From Acidaminococcus intestini DSM 21505 (GTDB lineage: Bacteria > Bacillota > Negativicutes > Acidaminococcales > Acidaminococcaceae): DNA of 41,668 bases. Position 1 is the stretch's first letter, and every line of letters starts with the position of its first letter. Below, in pieces: positions 24,666 through 32,836 of this stretch. The DNA lies in NCBI RefSeq assembly GCF_000425045.1, contig NZ_AULA01000023.1:1-41668 (forward strand), written 5' to 3'. The notes beneath the pieces were generated by a model. The model was not told the DNA's origin and made no database searches. It saw only the letters and a list, made by a program, of their open reading frames with translations. The position numbers and the translations under genes were made by a program.

Positions 24666-25886
24666 ATGAACCCAGCTGCGCTGTCTGAAGAGAAAATCGT
24701 AGAAATAGGGCGGGAATGCCGTCGTTATTTTCATGCTCACCCAGAGATAAGCACCCAGGAAGCGGAAACCAGTGCCAAGATTTTTTCGCTTCTTGAAGAG
24801 TGGGGGCTCTCCCCTGTAAGGGGAACGGGCCACTATGGAGTGGCGGCGACCCTCAAAGGAAAGTCAGAGGGCCCGCTGATTGCCCTTCGCGCCGATATGG
24901 ATGCCCTGTCTGTAAGGGAAGAAACAGGGCTGCCCTTTGCTTCCCAAAATGAAGGCGTCATGCATGCCTGCGGTCACGATGTCCATATGGCAATCCTGCT
25001 TGAAACCGTCCTGCGGCTTCTGCAGCGCCGCGATGACTTGTTTGGATCGGTTCGTATCCTCTTTCAGCCCTCGGAGGAACTGTCACCTACAGGCGGCGCC
25101 CGGCTCATGATGAAGGATGGATTCCTTGACGGGGTCTCCGGTGTATTTGGCCTTCATGTCTGGCCTAGCTATCCCGTAGGTAGGATTGGCATCAAAGGTG
25201 GTCCCCTCATGGCTGCTTCTGACCGGTTCCGTGTCACCATCAAGGGGCGTACGGCCCACGCGGGGCATCCCCATGAGGGGGTTGATGCCATTTTGGCTGC
25301 CGCTGATTTTCTGCAGGAAGTCAGCCATATTGTTTCACGGCGTGTGAGCCCCCTTGATACAGCAACCATCAATGTGGGAACCATTTCCGGCGGGAGCCGT
25401 TACAATGTAGTGCCCGGTTCCTGTATCTTAGAGGGAACCATCCGGACCCTTAACGAAACAACGAGGGACCATATCCCCCAGTGGCTTGAGGGCATCCTGA
25501 AGGGACTTGAACAAAGCGCAGGCATCACTTATGAATTTAACTATTTTCGAGGTTATCCGGTCCTGATGAACTGGCCCAAGCCGGCTGAACTTGTCAGGCA
25601 GACGGCTCAGGAAACACTGGGCGAAGAGGCTGTCATGGCTCATGTGGAACCGGATCTTACGGCCGAAGACTTTGGCTTTTATCTTCAAAAAGTGCCAGGG
25701 GCCTTTTTGTGGCTAGGCTGCAGTACCCCTGGTACACCGGCTGCCGGGCTTCATAATGCTCGTTGCTGCCCTGATGAAAAGGCTCTTGAAGTGGGATCTC
25801 GGCTGATGGCTGGCGTAGTCATCAAGGCCCTCGCCGCCCTTTCAGCAGATCATGCCTTTTTCCAAAAAGATGGAAGCCTTTCTTAG
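24666..25886 (+). CDS. M20D-type amidohydrolase (N-acyl amino acid or IAA-amino acid hydrolase family)
   Basis: This family hydrolyses N-acyl amino acids with a two-metal centre. The 406-residue protein shows HAHPEIS (about 22-28), ALRADMDAL, HACGHDVHMA (about 101-110, metal ligands), FQPSEE (catalytic and metal glutamates), HVWP, GRTAHAGHPHEGVDAI and a terminal GLHNARCCPDE. The last motif usually reads LHxPxFxxDE, so it is slightly divergent. The ATG at 24666 follows AAGGAAGGTGG; the in-frame ATG at 24630 precedes that site. It heads a five-gene operon. The actual substrate (acetyl-diaminopimelate, hippurate-like or other) cannot be told from sequence alone. Confidence 0.88.
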   Translation: MNPAALSEEKIVEIGRECRRYFHAHPEISTQEAETSAKIFSLLEEWGLSPVRGTGHYGVAATLKGKSEGPLIALRADMDALSVREETGLPFASQNEGVMHACGHDVHMAILLETVLRLLQRRDDLFGSVRILFQPSEELSPTGGARLMMKDGFLDGVSGVFGLHVWPSYPVGRIGIKGGPLMAASDRFRVTIKGRTAHAGHPHEGVDAILAAADFLQEVSHIVSRRVSPLDTATINVGTISGGSRYNVVPGSCILEGTIRTLNETTRDHIPQWLEGILKGLEQSAGITYEFNYFRGYPVLMNWPKPAELVRQTAQETLGEEAVMAHVEPDLTAEDFGFYLQKVPGAFLWLGCSTPGTPAAGLHNARCCPDEKALEVGSRLMAGVVIKALAALSADHAFFQKDGSLS

Positions 25887-25922
25887 AGGCGCCGGAGTAC
25901 CAAAATGCAAAGAGGTGATTTT

Positions 25923-26855
25923 GTGAAAATATCCATTATTGGGATCGGCGGGGTCGGAGGTTACCTTGCCGGATACCTAAAAAAATATGAATCAGGGAAT
26001 CTGACCTTGATTGCTCGGAAAGATCACAAAAAGGCCCTTATTGAGCAGGGACTTTATGTGGAAAGTGATGCCTTGGGAACGCTTCATCTGCAGCTGCCTG
26101 TCGTCGAAGATGCTTCCCAGCTTCCAGCACAGGACGTCATCTTTATTTGCGTCAAGGCTGACCAATTGACGGAAGCACTGGAAAACATCAAACCCATTGT
26201 GACAGATGGAACCATCCTCGTTCCCATCATGAATGGAGCTGAGCACAAAACGTGGCTGCGCCGCATCCTTCCTGTGGGGCGTATCGTGGATACGGCCCTG
26301 TACATCAACAGTGAAATGGATGAACACTATGGAATCCATGAACGAGGCAAAGTGGTGCGTCTTTATATAGGCGGCGATGATGAAGAAGCGGTGACCGCTG
26401 TCCATAACCTGTTCATCCATCCGGGGTTTCGCTGTTATGAAACCTTGGATATCCGCCTTGAGACGTGGGAAAAGTATATTTTTAACTGTGCACTGAACCT
26501 TATTACGGCTTATTATGGAAAACCTTTGGGCAGCGTCCTTGCTGAACCAGAAAGTAAGAACCTGATCCAGGGCCTGCTTGCAGAAAGTGCGGCTGTTGCT
26601 GGCGCGATGGGTGTTATCCTGCCTAATGATCTCAAACGGGCCCATTTTGAACGTATCACCCAAAAAGAAGACCGAATGGAGACGACCTCTCTTTCCCGGG
26701 ATATCGTCTTGGGGCGAGCCGGTGAACTGGAACTGTTTTCCGGATTTCTTATTGATATGGCTAAAAAATATGCAGTTCCTGTCCCTGTGACCAAAAAAAT
26801 AGATGAAGCCATTCGTCAAAGACTTGAGACCGTCCAAAAGGAGAAAACAAGATGA
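25923..26855 (+). CDS. Ketopantoate reductase-like (ApbA/PanE family) oxidoreductase
   Basis: A 310-residue NAD(P)H-dependent reductase of the 2-dehydropantoate 2-reductase fold. There is a Rossmann motif IGIGGVGGYLAG (about 5-16), then CVKADQL (about 77-83), EKYIFNCALN carrying the presumed catalytic lysine (about 182-191) and the C-terminal TSLSRDIVLGRAGELE segment with the conserved glutamate. It could be the pantothenate enzyme, but many members act on other substrates, and no panB or panC is adjacent. The start is GTG at 25923 after AGAGGTG. It overlaps the next gene by ATGA and shares the M20 operon. Confidence 0.85.
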   Translation: MKISIIGIGGVGGYLAGYLKKYESGNLTLIARKDHKKALIEQGLYVESDALGTLHLQLPVVEDASQLPAQDVIFICVKADQLTEALENIKPIVTDGTILVPIMNGAEHKTWLRRILPVGRIVDTALYINSEMDEHYGIHERGKVVRLYIGGDDEEAVTAVHNLFIHPGFRCYETLDIRLETWEKYIFNCALNLITAYYGKPLGSVLAEPESKNLIQGLLAESAAVAGAMGVILPNDLKRAHFERITQKEDRMETTSLSRDIVLGRAGELELFSGFLIDMAKKYAVPVPVTKKIDEAIRQRLETVQKEKTR

Positions 26856-27445
26856 AAATCGTATTCGTCGGAGACAGCCTCGTCAGCTGCACCAATGTTG
26901 CCCTTGCCGCCACGTGGCCGGAAATTGCCGCCAAAAAGCTTGGCTTTACGGCTGTCAATCATGCTGCCGGCGGTCGCCTGACCATCCTTATGCGGGGGAT
27001 GTTTTGCAGCGATGCCTTGGCAGAAGCCCCGGACGGCGTCTTTATTCAATGCGGCATCAATGATGTTCTGCTTGATGAACCCCTGGAAAAGATGAAAGAA
27101 AATATCTGCGTGACCCTTGATACGGCAAAAGAAGGCGGCATCCCCCTCATTATGCTGGGAAGCCCTATCTTGGCGCGGCCGGAAAGCACGGAAAAGGGAT
27201 GGCAGCTTCCCAGTGAATTTGCTAAACATGATGCAGCCCTAAAGGCCTACCGGCAGTTCCTCAAACAAGAGGCTGCACGCCGTGACCTTCCTTTCTTTGA
27301 TATGGAGGCCGTATTTGAAGCAATCCAAGAAAAAGCCAGTGAAAATCTCCTTGTTGATGGTATCCATCCAAATGAAAAAGGATATGCCGCGCTTGCCGAT
27401 GCGTTTGTGGACTTTTTCCGTCCTCTTATGGGAGATCGTGTATGA
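26852..27445 (+). CDS. SGNH/GDSL-family hydrolase
   Basis: A 197-residue lipase/esterase-like enzyme without a signal peptide, so probably cytoplasmic. The family blocks are in order: GDSL (about 7-10, nucleophile serine), HAAGGRL (block II glycine), QCGINDVL (block III asparagine) and DGIHPNEKGY (block V Asp and His). Substrates for such small SGNH proteins range from acyl esters to thioesters and acetylated sugars. It overlaps its neighbours on both sides by four bases, which indicates translational coupling with the reductase and the thioesterase. Confidence 0.87.
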   Translation: MKIVFVGDSLVSCTNVALAATWPEIAAKKLGFTAVNHAAGGRLTILMRGMFCSDALAEAPDGVFIQCGINDVLLDEPLEKMKENICVTLDTAKEGGIPLIMLGSPILARPESTEKGWQLPSEFAKHDAALKAYRQFLKQEAARRDLPFFDMEAVFEAIQEKASENLLVDGIHPNEKGYAALADAFVDFFRPLMGDRV

Positions 27446-27834
27446 GCCGTGATGTATCCGTCATGACAAGGTCTGTCATGCTCAAGATGGCCAATTCAGC
27501 GGGTCATCTTTTTGGCGGTACCCTGATGGCCTGGATGGATGAACTTTCGGGCATAACAGCACACCGTTATGTCTGGACAAGGGTGACAACGGCTGCTGTA
27601 AAGGGCATGAATTTCTATGTGCCTATTCACTATGGCCGTGTCCTTGAACTTGAAGGCCGTGTTGTTCATGTGGGCCGCTCTTCTTTGGATGTGGAAATCA
27701 AGGCCTATCTGGAACCCGTGGAAGAAGGAGGTGAGCGGGTTCTTGCCGCTGACGCCGTTTTTGTCTATGTGTCCATCAGTGAAACGGGCCGCCCCCTTCC
27801 CATTCGGCGGCATCTGGAAGGAGAAGAACCATGA
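27442..27834 (+). CDS. Hotdog-fold acyl-CoA thioesterase (YciA/BACH type)
   Basis: A 130-residue hotdog thioesterase. The motif MANSAGHLFGGTLMAWMDELSG (about 14-35, shown in parts: NSAGHLFGG and MAWMDE) contains the asparagine and aspartate that typify the YciA/BACH clade. GRSSLDVEIKAY is the typical mid-strand. Known members hydrolyse acyl-CoA to acid and CoA. It overlaps the SGNH gene and the following ferredoxin gene by four bases each. Substrate chain length is not predictable here. Confidence 0.87.
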   Translation: MSRDVSVMTRSVMLKMANSAGHLFGGTLMAWMDELSGITAHRYVWTRVTTAAVKGMNFYVPIHYGRVLELEGRVVHVGRSSLDVEIKAYLEPVEEGGERVLAADAVFVYVSISETGRPLPIRRHLEGEEP

Positions 27835-28574
27835 TTCATTACTTTACAGGGACTGGCAATTCCTATTTTATTGCCTCCCAACTGGCAACATCCCTGAACC
27901 TTTCCCTTCACGCCCTGAAAGAGGGCCCTGTAGAGGATCGGGATCCTGTTGTGGGAATCGTCTTTCCCGTCTATTTTGGGGATGCACCGGACTTTGTGAC
28001 AGACGCGTTGGAAGGTCTCACGTTTCCCGGGACCCCTTATCTTTTTGCTGTAGCCACAAGTGGAACGAGTTTCGGTGCGGCTTTTCAGAGTATTGACAAT
28101 GCCCTGCAAAAAAAGGGGCAACACCTTGCCTTCGCTGCCCATCTTGCCATGGTGGCAAATAGTACGCCTGCCGTGCGCCAGCATATTGCCTATGCTTATG
28201 AAAAACTCGTGACGGCGGAGAAAGCCCTGCCCCAACTTGTCCAAAAGATCAAGGACAGGACCTCTGACCGGTCCCTCATCAAGGGCTCCCTCATGGCTTC
28301 CTTTTTCCGGACTTCCTTGGGGAAGTCCCTGGGCAGACGCTGGTTCCGTCTTGGTGTGGATGCGGCGCGCTGCGTCAAGTGTGGTCTTTGCGTGCGCCTT
28401 TGTCCGGTAGGGAACCTATCCTTGGGCATGGATGCGGTTCATATGGGGAAAACCTGTACGTACTGCCTTGCCTGCCTTCACGCCTGCCCCAAACAGGCCA
28501 TTACTATTCGGGAGCGGCACATCCTGAAGGAAGATCAGTACCATCATCCCAATGTCCCATTTACAGGACGGTAA
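27831..28574 (+). CDS. EFR1-type flavodoxin-like protein with two 4Fe-4S clusters
   Basis: The 247-residue protein begins MIHYFTGTGNSYFIA, an FMN-binding flavodoxin motif (TGTGNS, about 6-11), and ends with two ferredoxin-type cluster motifs, CVKCGLCVRLCP and CTYCLACLHACP (about 182-222). This EFR1 or EFR-like arrangement is common in anaerobes and probably carries electrons between a low-potential donor and an unknown partner. It is the last gene of the five-gene unit and is followed by a strong terminator. An electron-transfer protein in a set of hydrolases is unexpected. Confidence 0.88.
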   Translation: MIHYFTGTGNSYFIASQLATSLNLSLHALKEGPVEDRDPVVGIVFPVYFGDAPDFVTDALEGLTFPGTPYLFAVATSGTSFGAAFQSIDNALQKKGQHLAFAAHLAMVANSTPAVRQHIAYAYEKLVTAEKALPQLVQKIKDRTSDRSLIKGSLMASFFRTSLGKSLGRRWFRLGVDAARCVKCGLCVRLCPVGNLSLGMDAVHMGKTCTYCLACLHACPKQAITIRERHILKEDQYHHPNVPFTGR

Positions 28575-28617
28575 AAAAAGAGGATCCCTTTCCCAAAATG
28601 GAGAGAGATCCTTTTTT
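28573..28617. terminator. Bidirectional terminator between convergent genes
   Basis: AAAAAAAG, A, GGATC (28573-28586) pairs with GATCC and TTTTTT (28607-28617) around a loosely paired loop. The A-tract and T-tract allow termination from both sides. It lies between the ferredoxin gene (plus) and the NSS transporter gene (minus). Confidence 0.85.
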
Positions 28618-28624
28618 GATGTCG

Positions 28625-30100
28625 TTACTCTGTTTTGCGGCCCGTACTTCCATAGATGATGAAACCGAGGAAGCAGGCTGCCATGAAGAGCCATTTTACA
28701 AAGACGGCGAGCCCTTGGGGCATGAACATATCGTAATACCCCTTGAGGTAGATGACCAGGATAAAGAACGGCAGGCCGTACATGAGGTAATTCTTGATGC
28801 CGGAAGGGACATTCATGCCCGTTCCTTCATTGGCTTCTGCCAGGAATCGTTCCCAGCCCCAGCCATTTTTCTTTGTGCAGAAGAGGACAAAAACAAGGCT
28901 TCCTAGTGGAAGCAGGTTATTTGATACGATGAAGTCTTCTAAGTCAAGGACGCCGGATCCCGGTCCCAGAGGCTGGAAGTCCGACCAGAGGTTGAAACCC
29001 AGAACGCAGGGAAGCGATAGGGAAATAATGAGGACAATGTTGATGAGGACGCTCTTGCGACGGGTCCATCCCTTGAGGTTCATGCCAAAGGCAATGATGT
29101 TTTCGAAGACGGCAATGACGGTTGACAGTGCAGCAAAGGAGAGGAAGATGAAAAAGAGCATGCCCCAAATCTGTCCGCCGGGCATCTTTACAAAGAGGTT
29201 TGGAATGGTGAGAAAGATCAGGCTTGGTCCTGCATCAGGCTTGATGCCATAGGCAAAGCAGGCCGGGATGATGATGAATCCTGCCATGAGGGCAACAAAG
29301 GTATCAAGTGCCGTAATGGTGACCGCTTCTCCGAGGAGACTGCGGCCATGGGGAAGATAGGCCCCAAAGATCAGCATGGCTCCGATTCCGATGGAGAGGG
29401 TGAAAAATGCCTGGCTCATTGCGGCGAAGATGACATTGCCCCAGCCAATTTTTGCAAGGGCATCAATGTTCGGTACCAGATAAAAACGGATCCCCGCTTC
29501 GGCTCCCTCAAGGAAGAGGGAATGGACGGCAAGGATGACCATGAGGCCTAGGAGAAGGACCATCATAAATTTGGTAATGCGCTCCACTCCATTTTGGATT
29601 CCGAAGAAGCAGACCACAAAACCAAATAGGCAGGCAAGAATCATCCAAAACCCCATGGTCCTGGGGCTTTGGAGCATGGCTCCAAAGGTTGCGACGACGG
29701 TCTTCGGCGCGGCGCCTACAAAAGTTCCGATGAAATGGAGATAACAGTAATAGAGCATCCAACCCGTGACGGTCGTGTAGTACATCATGAGCATATAGCA
29801 TCCTATAATGCTGATCCATTTGAAATGATGCCAGCGGGTTCCCTTTGGTTCCAGGATATCAAAGCTGCGGGCCGCACTGCGCCGGCTGCCGCGGCCAATA
29901 CCGAATTCACAGATCATCACCGGAATGCCCATGATCAGCAGGAAAAAAAGATAGATGAGGATAAATGCGGCACCGCCAAACTGGCCGCAGAGATAGGGAA
30001 ATTTCCAGACATTCCCGATGCCAATGGCGCATCCAGCGGATACAAGGATGAAACCAATGCGGGTGGCAAAAGAGTCCATAGGATTATTGCTGTCGTTCAT
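28625..30100 (-). CDS. Sodium-dependent transporter, NSS (SNF) family
   Basis: A 491-residue polytopic protein with about 12 hydrophobic segments. The first helix has the NSS sodium/substrate-site signature GFILVSAGCAIGIGNVWKFPY, with unwound SAGCAIGIGN (about residues 21-30). Bacterial relatives such as LeuT and MhsT import amino acids with sodium. The short helix 6 region (GIGAMLIFGAYLP) is also typical. ATG at 30100 is preferred; GTG at 30109 belongs to the AGGTG ribosome site. It lies 33 bases downstream of the small proline-rich membrane protein and is probably co-transcribed with it. Substrate cannot be told. Confidence 0.92.
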   Translation of the reverse strand: MNDSNNPMDSFATRIGFILVSAGCAIGIGNVWKFPYLCGQFGGAAFILIYLFFLLIMGIPVMICEFGIGRGSRRSAARSFDILEPKGTRWHHFKWISIIGCYMLMMYYTTVTGWMLYYCYLHFIGTFVGAAPKTVVATFGAMLQSPRTMGFWMILACLFGFVVCFFGIQNGVERITKFMMVLLLGLMVILAVHSLFLEGAEAGIRFYLVPNIDALAKIGWGNVIFAAMSQAFFTLSIGIGAMLIFGAYLPHGRSLLGEAVTITALDTFVALMAGFIIIPACFAYGIKPDAGPSLIFLTIPNLFVKMPGGQIWGMLFFIFLSFAALSTVIAVFENIIAFGMNLKGWTRRKSVLINIVLIISLSLPCVLGFNLWSDFQPLGPGSGVLDLEDFIVSNNLLPLGSLVFVLFCTKKNGWGWERFLAEANEGTGMNVPSGIKNYLMYGLPFFILVIYLKGYYDMFMPQGLAVFVKWLFMAACFLGFIIYGSTGRKTE

Positions 30101-30133
30101 GCTAGACACCTGCTTTCTTTATAAAGAGTGGAA

Positions 30134-30514
30134 TCAGCGTGGTTTTATCGGTTTGATCGGCGTAGGCGGAGCTGCGTGAAGGGGCTGCTGCACGGGAGAC
30201 TGAGGCGGGGTAGACGGCGTGGATCCCTTGGGAAGGGATTTTTGCCCCGACTGAGGAAGGCCCGGACTCATGGGCTGACGCACGCCGGTCTCTTTTTTCG
30301 CTTTTTTCAGGGCGCGGGCCTTATCCGCCTGCTGGCGTTTGACCATTTCTTCCTGGCGGGCTTTTTCCCGTTCTTTTGCTTTTAGGGCTGTATTTTGGAA
30401 AAAGAGGCCCCCTGCAAGGAGTGCCATTAAGAAAAGAGCAATGACGGTTGTGATCCTGCCGTGGGAACGTGGGCTGTCCGTTTTTTGGGATGCCCTATGG
30501 AAAGGAAAGACCAT
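30134..30514 (-). CDS. Small single-span membrane protein with coiled coil and proline-rich tail
   Basis: I do not recognise this 126-residue protein. It has a basic N-terminus (about 1-20), one membrane helix (TTVIALFLMALLAGGLFF, about 22-39), then a charged Lys/Ala/Glu-rich, likely helical segment (about 43-77), and a tail rich in Pro, Ser and Gln ending KPIKPR. The positive-inside rule puts the tail in the periplasm, giving a TonB-like outline without the TonB C-terminal domain. An AAAAGGAGGT site lies 6-7 bases before the ATG. It is directly upstream of the NSS transporter, so it may be an accessory subunit, but this is inference. Confidence 0.7.
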   Translation of the reverse strand: MVFPFHRASQKTDSPRSHGRITTVIALFLMALLAGGLFFQNTALKAKEREKARQEEMVKRQQADKARALKKAKKETGVRQPMSPGLPQSGQKSLPKGSTPSTPPQSPVQQPLHAAPPTPIKPIKPR

Positions 30515-30797
30515 GGGGAAACCTCCTTTTTTGTTTGGAATAACATGATTCCATTATTTTACTATTCATTGAAGAAAAGTGAAATAGGAAATGTGAAAAA
30601 AGTGTGGGAAAAAGGGACGTTTTGATAACATTGCTTCTTTTGAAACAGCTCAGACTAAGGAAATGCCCTTGCTGCGGTACGTAATGCCTATTTTGAGGAC
30701 ACGATTTCTTGAAATCTGTCATTTTTAGAGGCCCTTATTTTATGTTATAATAACAGGGATTCGCTTTTATTGAAGCGGGAAGGAGCCTTTTCGACCG
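30515..30797. promoter_or_regulatory. Divergent intergenic region with promoters on both sides
   Basis: This gap separates the minus-strand transporter unit from the plus-strand HAD unit. On the plus strand TATAAT at 30746-30751 is a consensus -10 before the HAD gene (ATG 30798); the -35 is poor (TTTTAG at 30723-30728). On the minus strand a TAAAAT -10-like element lies near 30558-30563, before the small membrane protein. The middle part (30640-30720) shows no structure I can name. Confidence 0.45.
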
Positions 30798-31583
30798 ATG
30801 CATAAAAAATACTTCTTCTTTGATATCGATCAGACCTTGGGGGTAGGCATTACTAAAGTGGTTCCTCCTGATACACAGTACTGCCTTGATGAACTTCAGC
30901 GATGCGGTCATTTTGTGGCCCTTGCTACGGGACGGCTCCAGTATGATGCGGCGCAGTTTGCTTCTGCTCATGGTATTGGCAGTCTCGTTGCCGATGGCGG
31001 GAACAGCCTTACTGTAGACGGCAGGCTCCTCCAGATGGAAGGCCTTCCCCTTGAGCCGGTAAAGGCCCTTCTTCGCGATTTGGAGCAGCGCCGTCAGCCT
31101 TGGGCGGTGGTGATTGACAACACCTATGACCGTTATACGCCCTATGCGGATTATCCGCGGGATGATCCGCACAACTATATGAATACTCTTGTTGGGCCGG
31201 TAGATATCGAGTCCCTGCAGAACGTCTATAAAGTGACTTATGCGCGGGAAAAGGCAGGAAAGTCCCCTGCGCCAACCCATGGCTTGCCTCATTTACCTTT
31301 TATCGACGATACCTATCTTGTGGAACCTGTTGATAAGGGGAAGGGGATTGAGAAAATGATGGCCCTGCTGCATGCCAATCCGCATGATGCCGTGGTTTTT
31401 GGTGATGGCCTCAATGATCTTGCCATGTTCCGTAAGCCTTTTTTTTCCATAGCTATGGGGAATGCTCGCCCAATCCTCAAAAAGCGAGCTGATTATATCA
31501 CCAAAGACGTTGACAAAGGGGGCATCCTCTATGCCTGCCGCCATTTTGGCTGGCTGCCGGAGGATCCTGCTGCACCGTTTTAG
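30798..31583 (+). CDS. HAD-superfamily hydrolase, Cof-like phosphatase
   Basis: A 261-residue Cof-type HAD phosphatase. Motif I is FDIDQT (about 8-13, catalytic aspartates), motif II is LATGR (about 42-46), the motif III lysine is in DKGKGIEKM (about 178-186), and motif IV is FGDGLNDLAMF (about 197-207). Cof enzymes dephosphorylate sugar phosphates, flavin precursors or cofactor intermediates; the substrate is not predictable. A C2-type cap lies between motifs II and III. It is first in a unit with a DUF441 protein (13 bases later) and an L,D-transpeptidase. Confidence 0.9.
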   Translation: MHKKYFFFDIDQTLGVGITKVVPPDTQYCLDELQRCGHFVALATGRLQYDAAQFASAHGIGSLVADGGNSLTVDGRLLQMEGLPLEPVKALLRDLEQRRQPWAVVIDNTYDRYTPYADYPRDDPHNYMNTLVGPVDIESLQNVYKVTYAREKAGKSPAPTHGLPHLPFIDDTYLVEPVDKGKGIEKMMALLHANPHDAVVFGDGLNDLAMFRKPFFSIAMGNARPILKKRADYITKDVDKGGILYACRHFGWLPEDPAAPF

Positions 31584-31596
31584 GAAAGGAGTCGTT

Positions 31597-32061
31597 ATGC
31601 TCGGAATTGGTCTCATCCTTGCACTTTTGGCTGTAAGCTTCATTGGTCATAATATGAGCATGGTCTATTCCTGCCTGATCCTATTGGCCCTGCGTTTCCT
31701 GCTGCCCCACAGCGCTCTTGAGTATGTCGCTGGTCACGGGATCAACTGGGGAGTGATTATCCTTACTGTTGCCATCTTGGTTCCTATTATTGACGGCCGG
31801 ATCGGTCCGGCGGAAATGAAAGCCAGTCTTTCAGGCGGCGTTGCTATCTTGGCGCTTTTTATTGGTCTGCTTGTCGCCCTACTGGGTCGGTGGGGAATCG
31901 CCATGATGACGACCGATCCCCAGATTACCCTGACCCTTATGATTGGAACTGTCCTTGGCGTTATTTTCTTCAAGGGAGTTGCCGTAGGACCTCTGATTGC
32001 CGGGGGTATAACCTATGTGATCCTGACCGTCTTGAAGATGCTGGGATTCATGGGTTCCTAA
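31597..32061 (+). CDS. DUF441 (UPF0756, YeaL-like) membrane protein
   Basis: A 154-residue integral membrane protein with about four to five hydrophobic segments and the DUF441 features GINWGVIILTVAILVPII, TDPQITLTLMIGTVLGV and FFKGVAVGPLIAGG. The family has no assigned function. The ATG at 31597 follows GGAAAGGAG; the longer frame from 31462 would overlap the HAD gene and is not used. It lies 17 bases before the L,D-transpeptidase gene. Confidence 0.85.
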   Translation: MLGIGLILALLAVSFIGHNMSMVYSCLILLALRFLLPHSALEYVAGHGINWGVIILTVAILVPIIDGRIGPAEMKASLSGGVAILALFIGLLVALLGRWGIAMMTTDPQITLTLMIGTVLGVIFFKGVAVGPLIAGGITYVILTVLKMLGFMGS

Positions 32062-32078
32062 GAAAGGAAGTCTTAAAT

Positions 32079-32753
32079 ATGAATAAGCAGAACCGGTTCT
32101 TTCGCCATAAGGGACTTGCAGGGGCACTTGCCATGGTTGCTGTCATTCTTGCTGTGGCCTTTGCTGCGGGCTATCATTTGCCTGATGCGGCAGCTAAAAA
32201 AGGAAAGGAAACCGCAGCCCTGACGGAGACACAAAAACAAATGCCTCAAAAGGCACCGGAACCGGCTATTTCCCCGGAAAAGGCAAAGGAAGCCGACCGC
32301 AAGGAGTCTATTAGCCTTGACGCGTCAAAAAGCTACCATATTATAGTCGAAAAGAAGGCCCATCGACTGTCCCTTCTGTTGGGGGATACCGTGGTCCGTT
32401 CCTATGGCTGTGCCATTGGTAAGGGCGGCCTCGGACAGAAACAGCGGCGCGGTGACAATATGACCCCCGTTGGGACTTTTACGGTTGATGAAATTGATGA
32501 TGCTTCTTCCTGGCCCCATGACTTTGGCGATGGACGGGGTGAAATTGCCGGGGCTTATGGCCCTTGGTTCATCAGCCTCGATACAGAGGCCCTTAGCGGA
32601 GGCGCTTGGGATGGCATTGGGATCCATGGAACCCATGATCCTCAAAGTATTGGGACGGATGCATCTGAAGGATGTATCCGTCTTCACAACGAAGACCTTC
32701 AGGAATTGCGTTCCGTCGTCAAGGTGGGCACTGTCGTTGAAATTAAAGACTAA
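32079..32753 (+). CDS. L,D-transpeptidase, YkuD domain, membrane-anchored
   Basis: YkuD enzymes form 3-3 peptidoglycan crosslinks or attach proteins to peptidoglycan in the periplasm. The 224-residue protein has an N-terminal membrane anchor or signal helix (about 12-29), a linker rich in Ala, Glu and Lys, and the YkuD domain from about residue 85. The active-site motif is intact: His183 in IHGTHD and Cys199 in SEGCIRL. The ATG at 32079 follows AGAAAGGAAG. A long hairpin separates it from the MATE gene downstream. Confidence 0.9.
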   Translation: MNKQNRFFRHKGLAGALAMVAVILAVAFAAGYHLPDAAAKKGKETAALTETQKQMPQKAPEPAISPEKAKEADRKESISLDASKSYHIIVEKKAHRLSLLLGDTVVRSYGCAIGKGGLGQKQRRGDNMTPVGTFTVDEIDDASSWPHDFGDGRGEIAGAYGPWFISLDTEALSGGAWDGIGIHGTHDPQSIGTDASEGCIRLHNEDLQELRSVVKVGTVVEIKD

Positions 32754-32772
32754 GGATTGCGCTTTGTTGCTG

Positions 32773-32806
32773 GCAAGGCAGATTCCCTGAAAGGAATCTG
32801 CCTTGC
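32773..32806 (+). other. 14-bp perfect hairpin without T-tract
   Basis: GCAAGGCAGATTCC (32773-32786) pairs perfectly with GGAATCTGCCTTGC (32793-32806) around a CTGAAA loop. It lies 20 bases after the L,D-transpeptidase stop and 31 bases before the MATE start. Neither side has a T-run, so it is not a classical intrinsic terminator. It may be an atypical terminator, an RNA-processing or stability stem, or a protein site. Confidence 0.7.
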
Positions 32807-32836
32807 GGTCATTTCAAAGGGAAAGGAGAAACTCAT

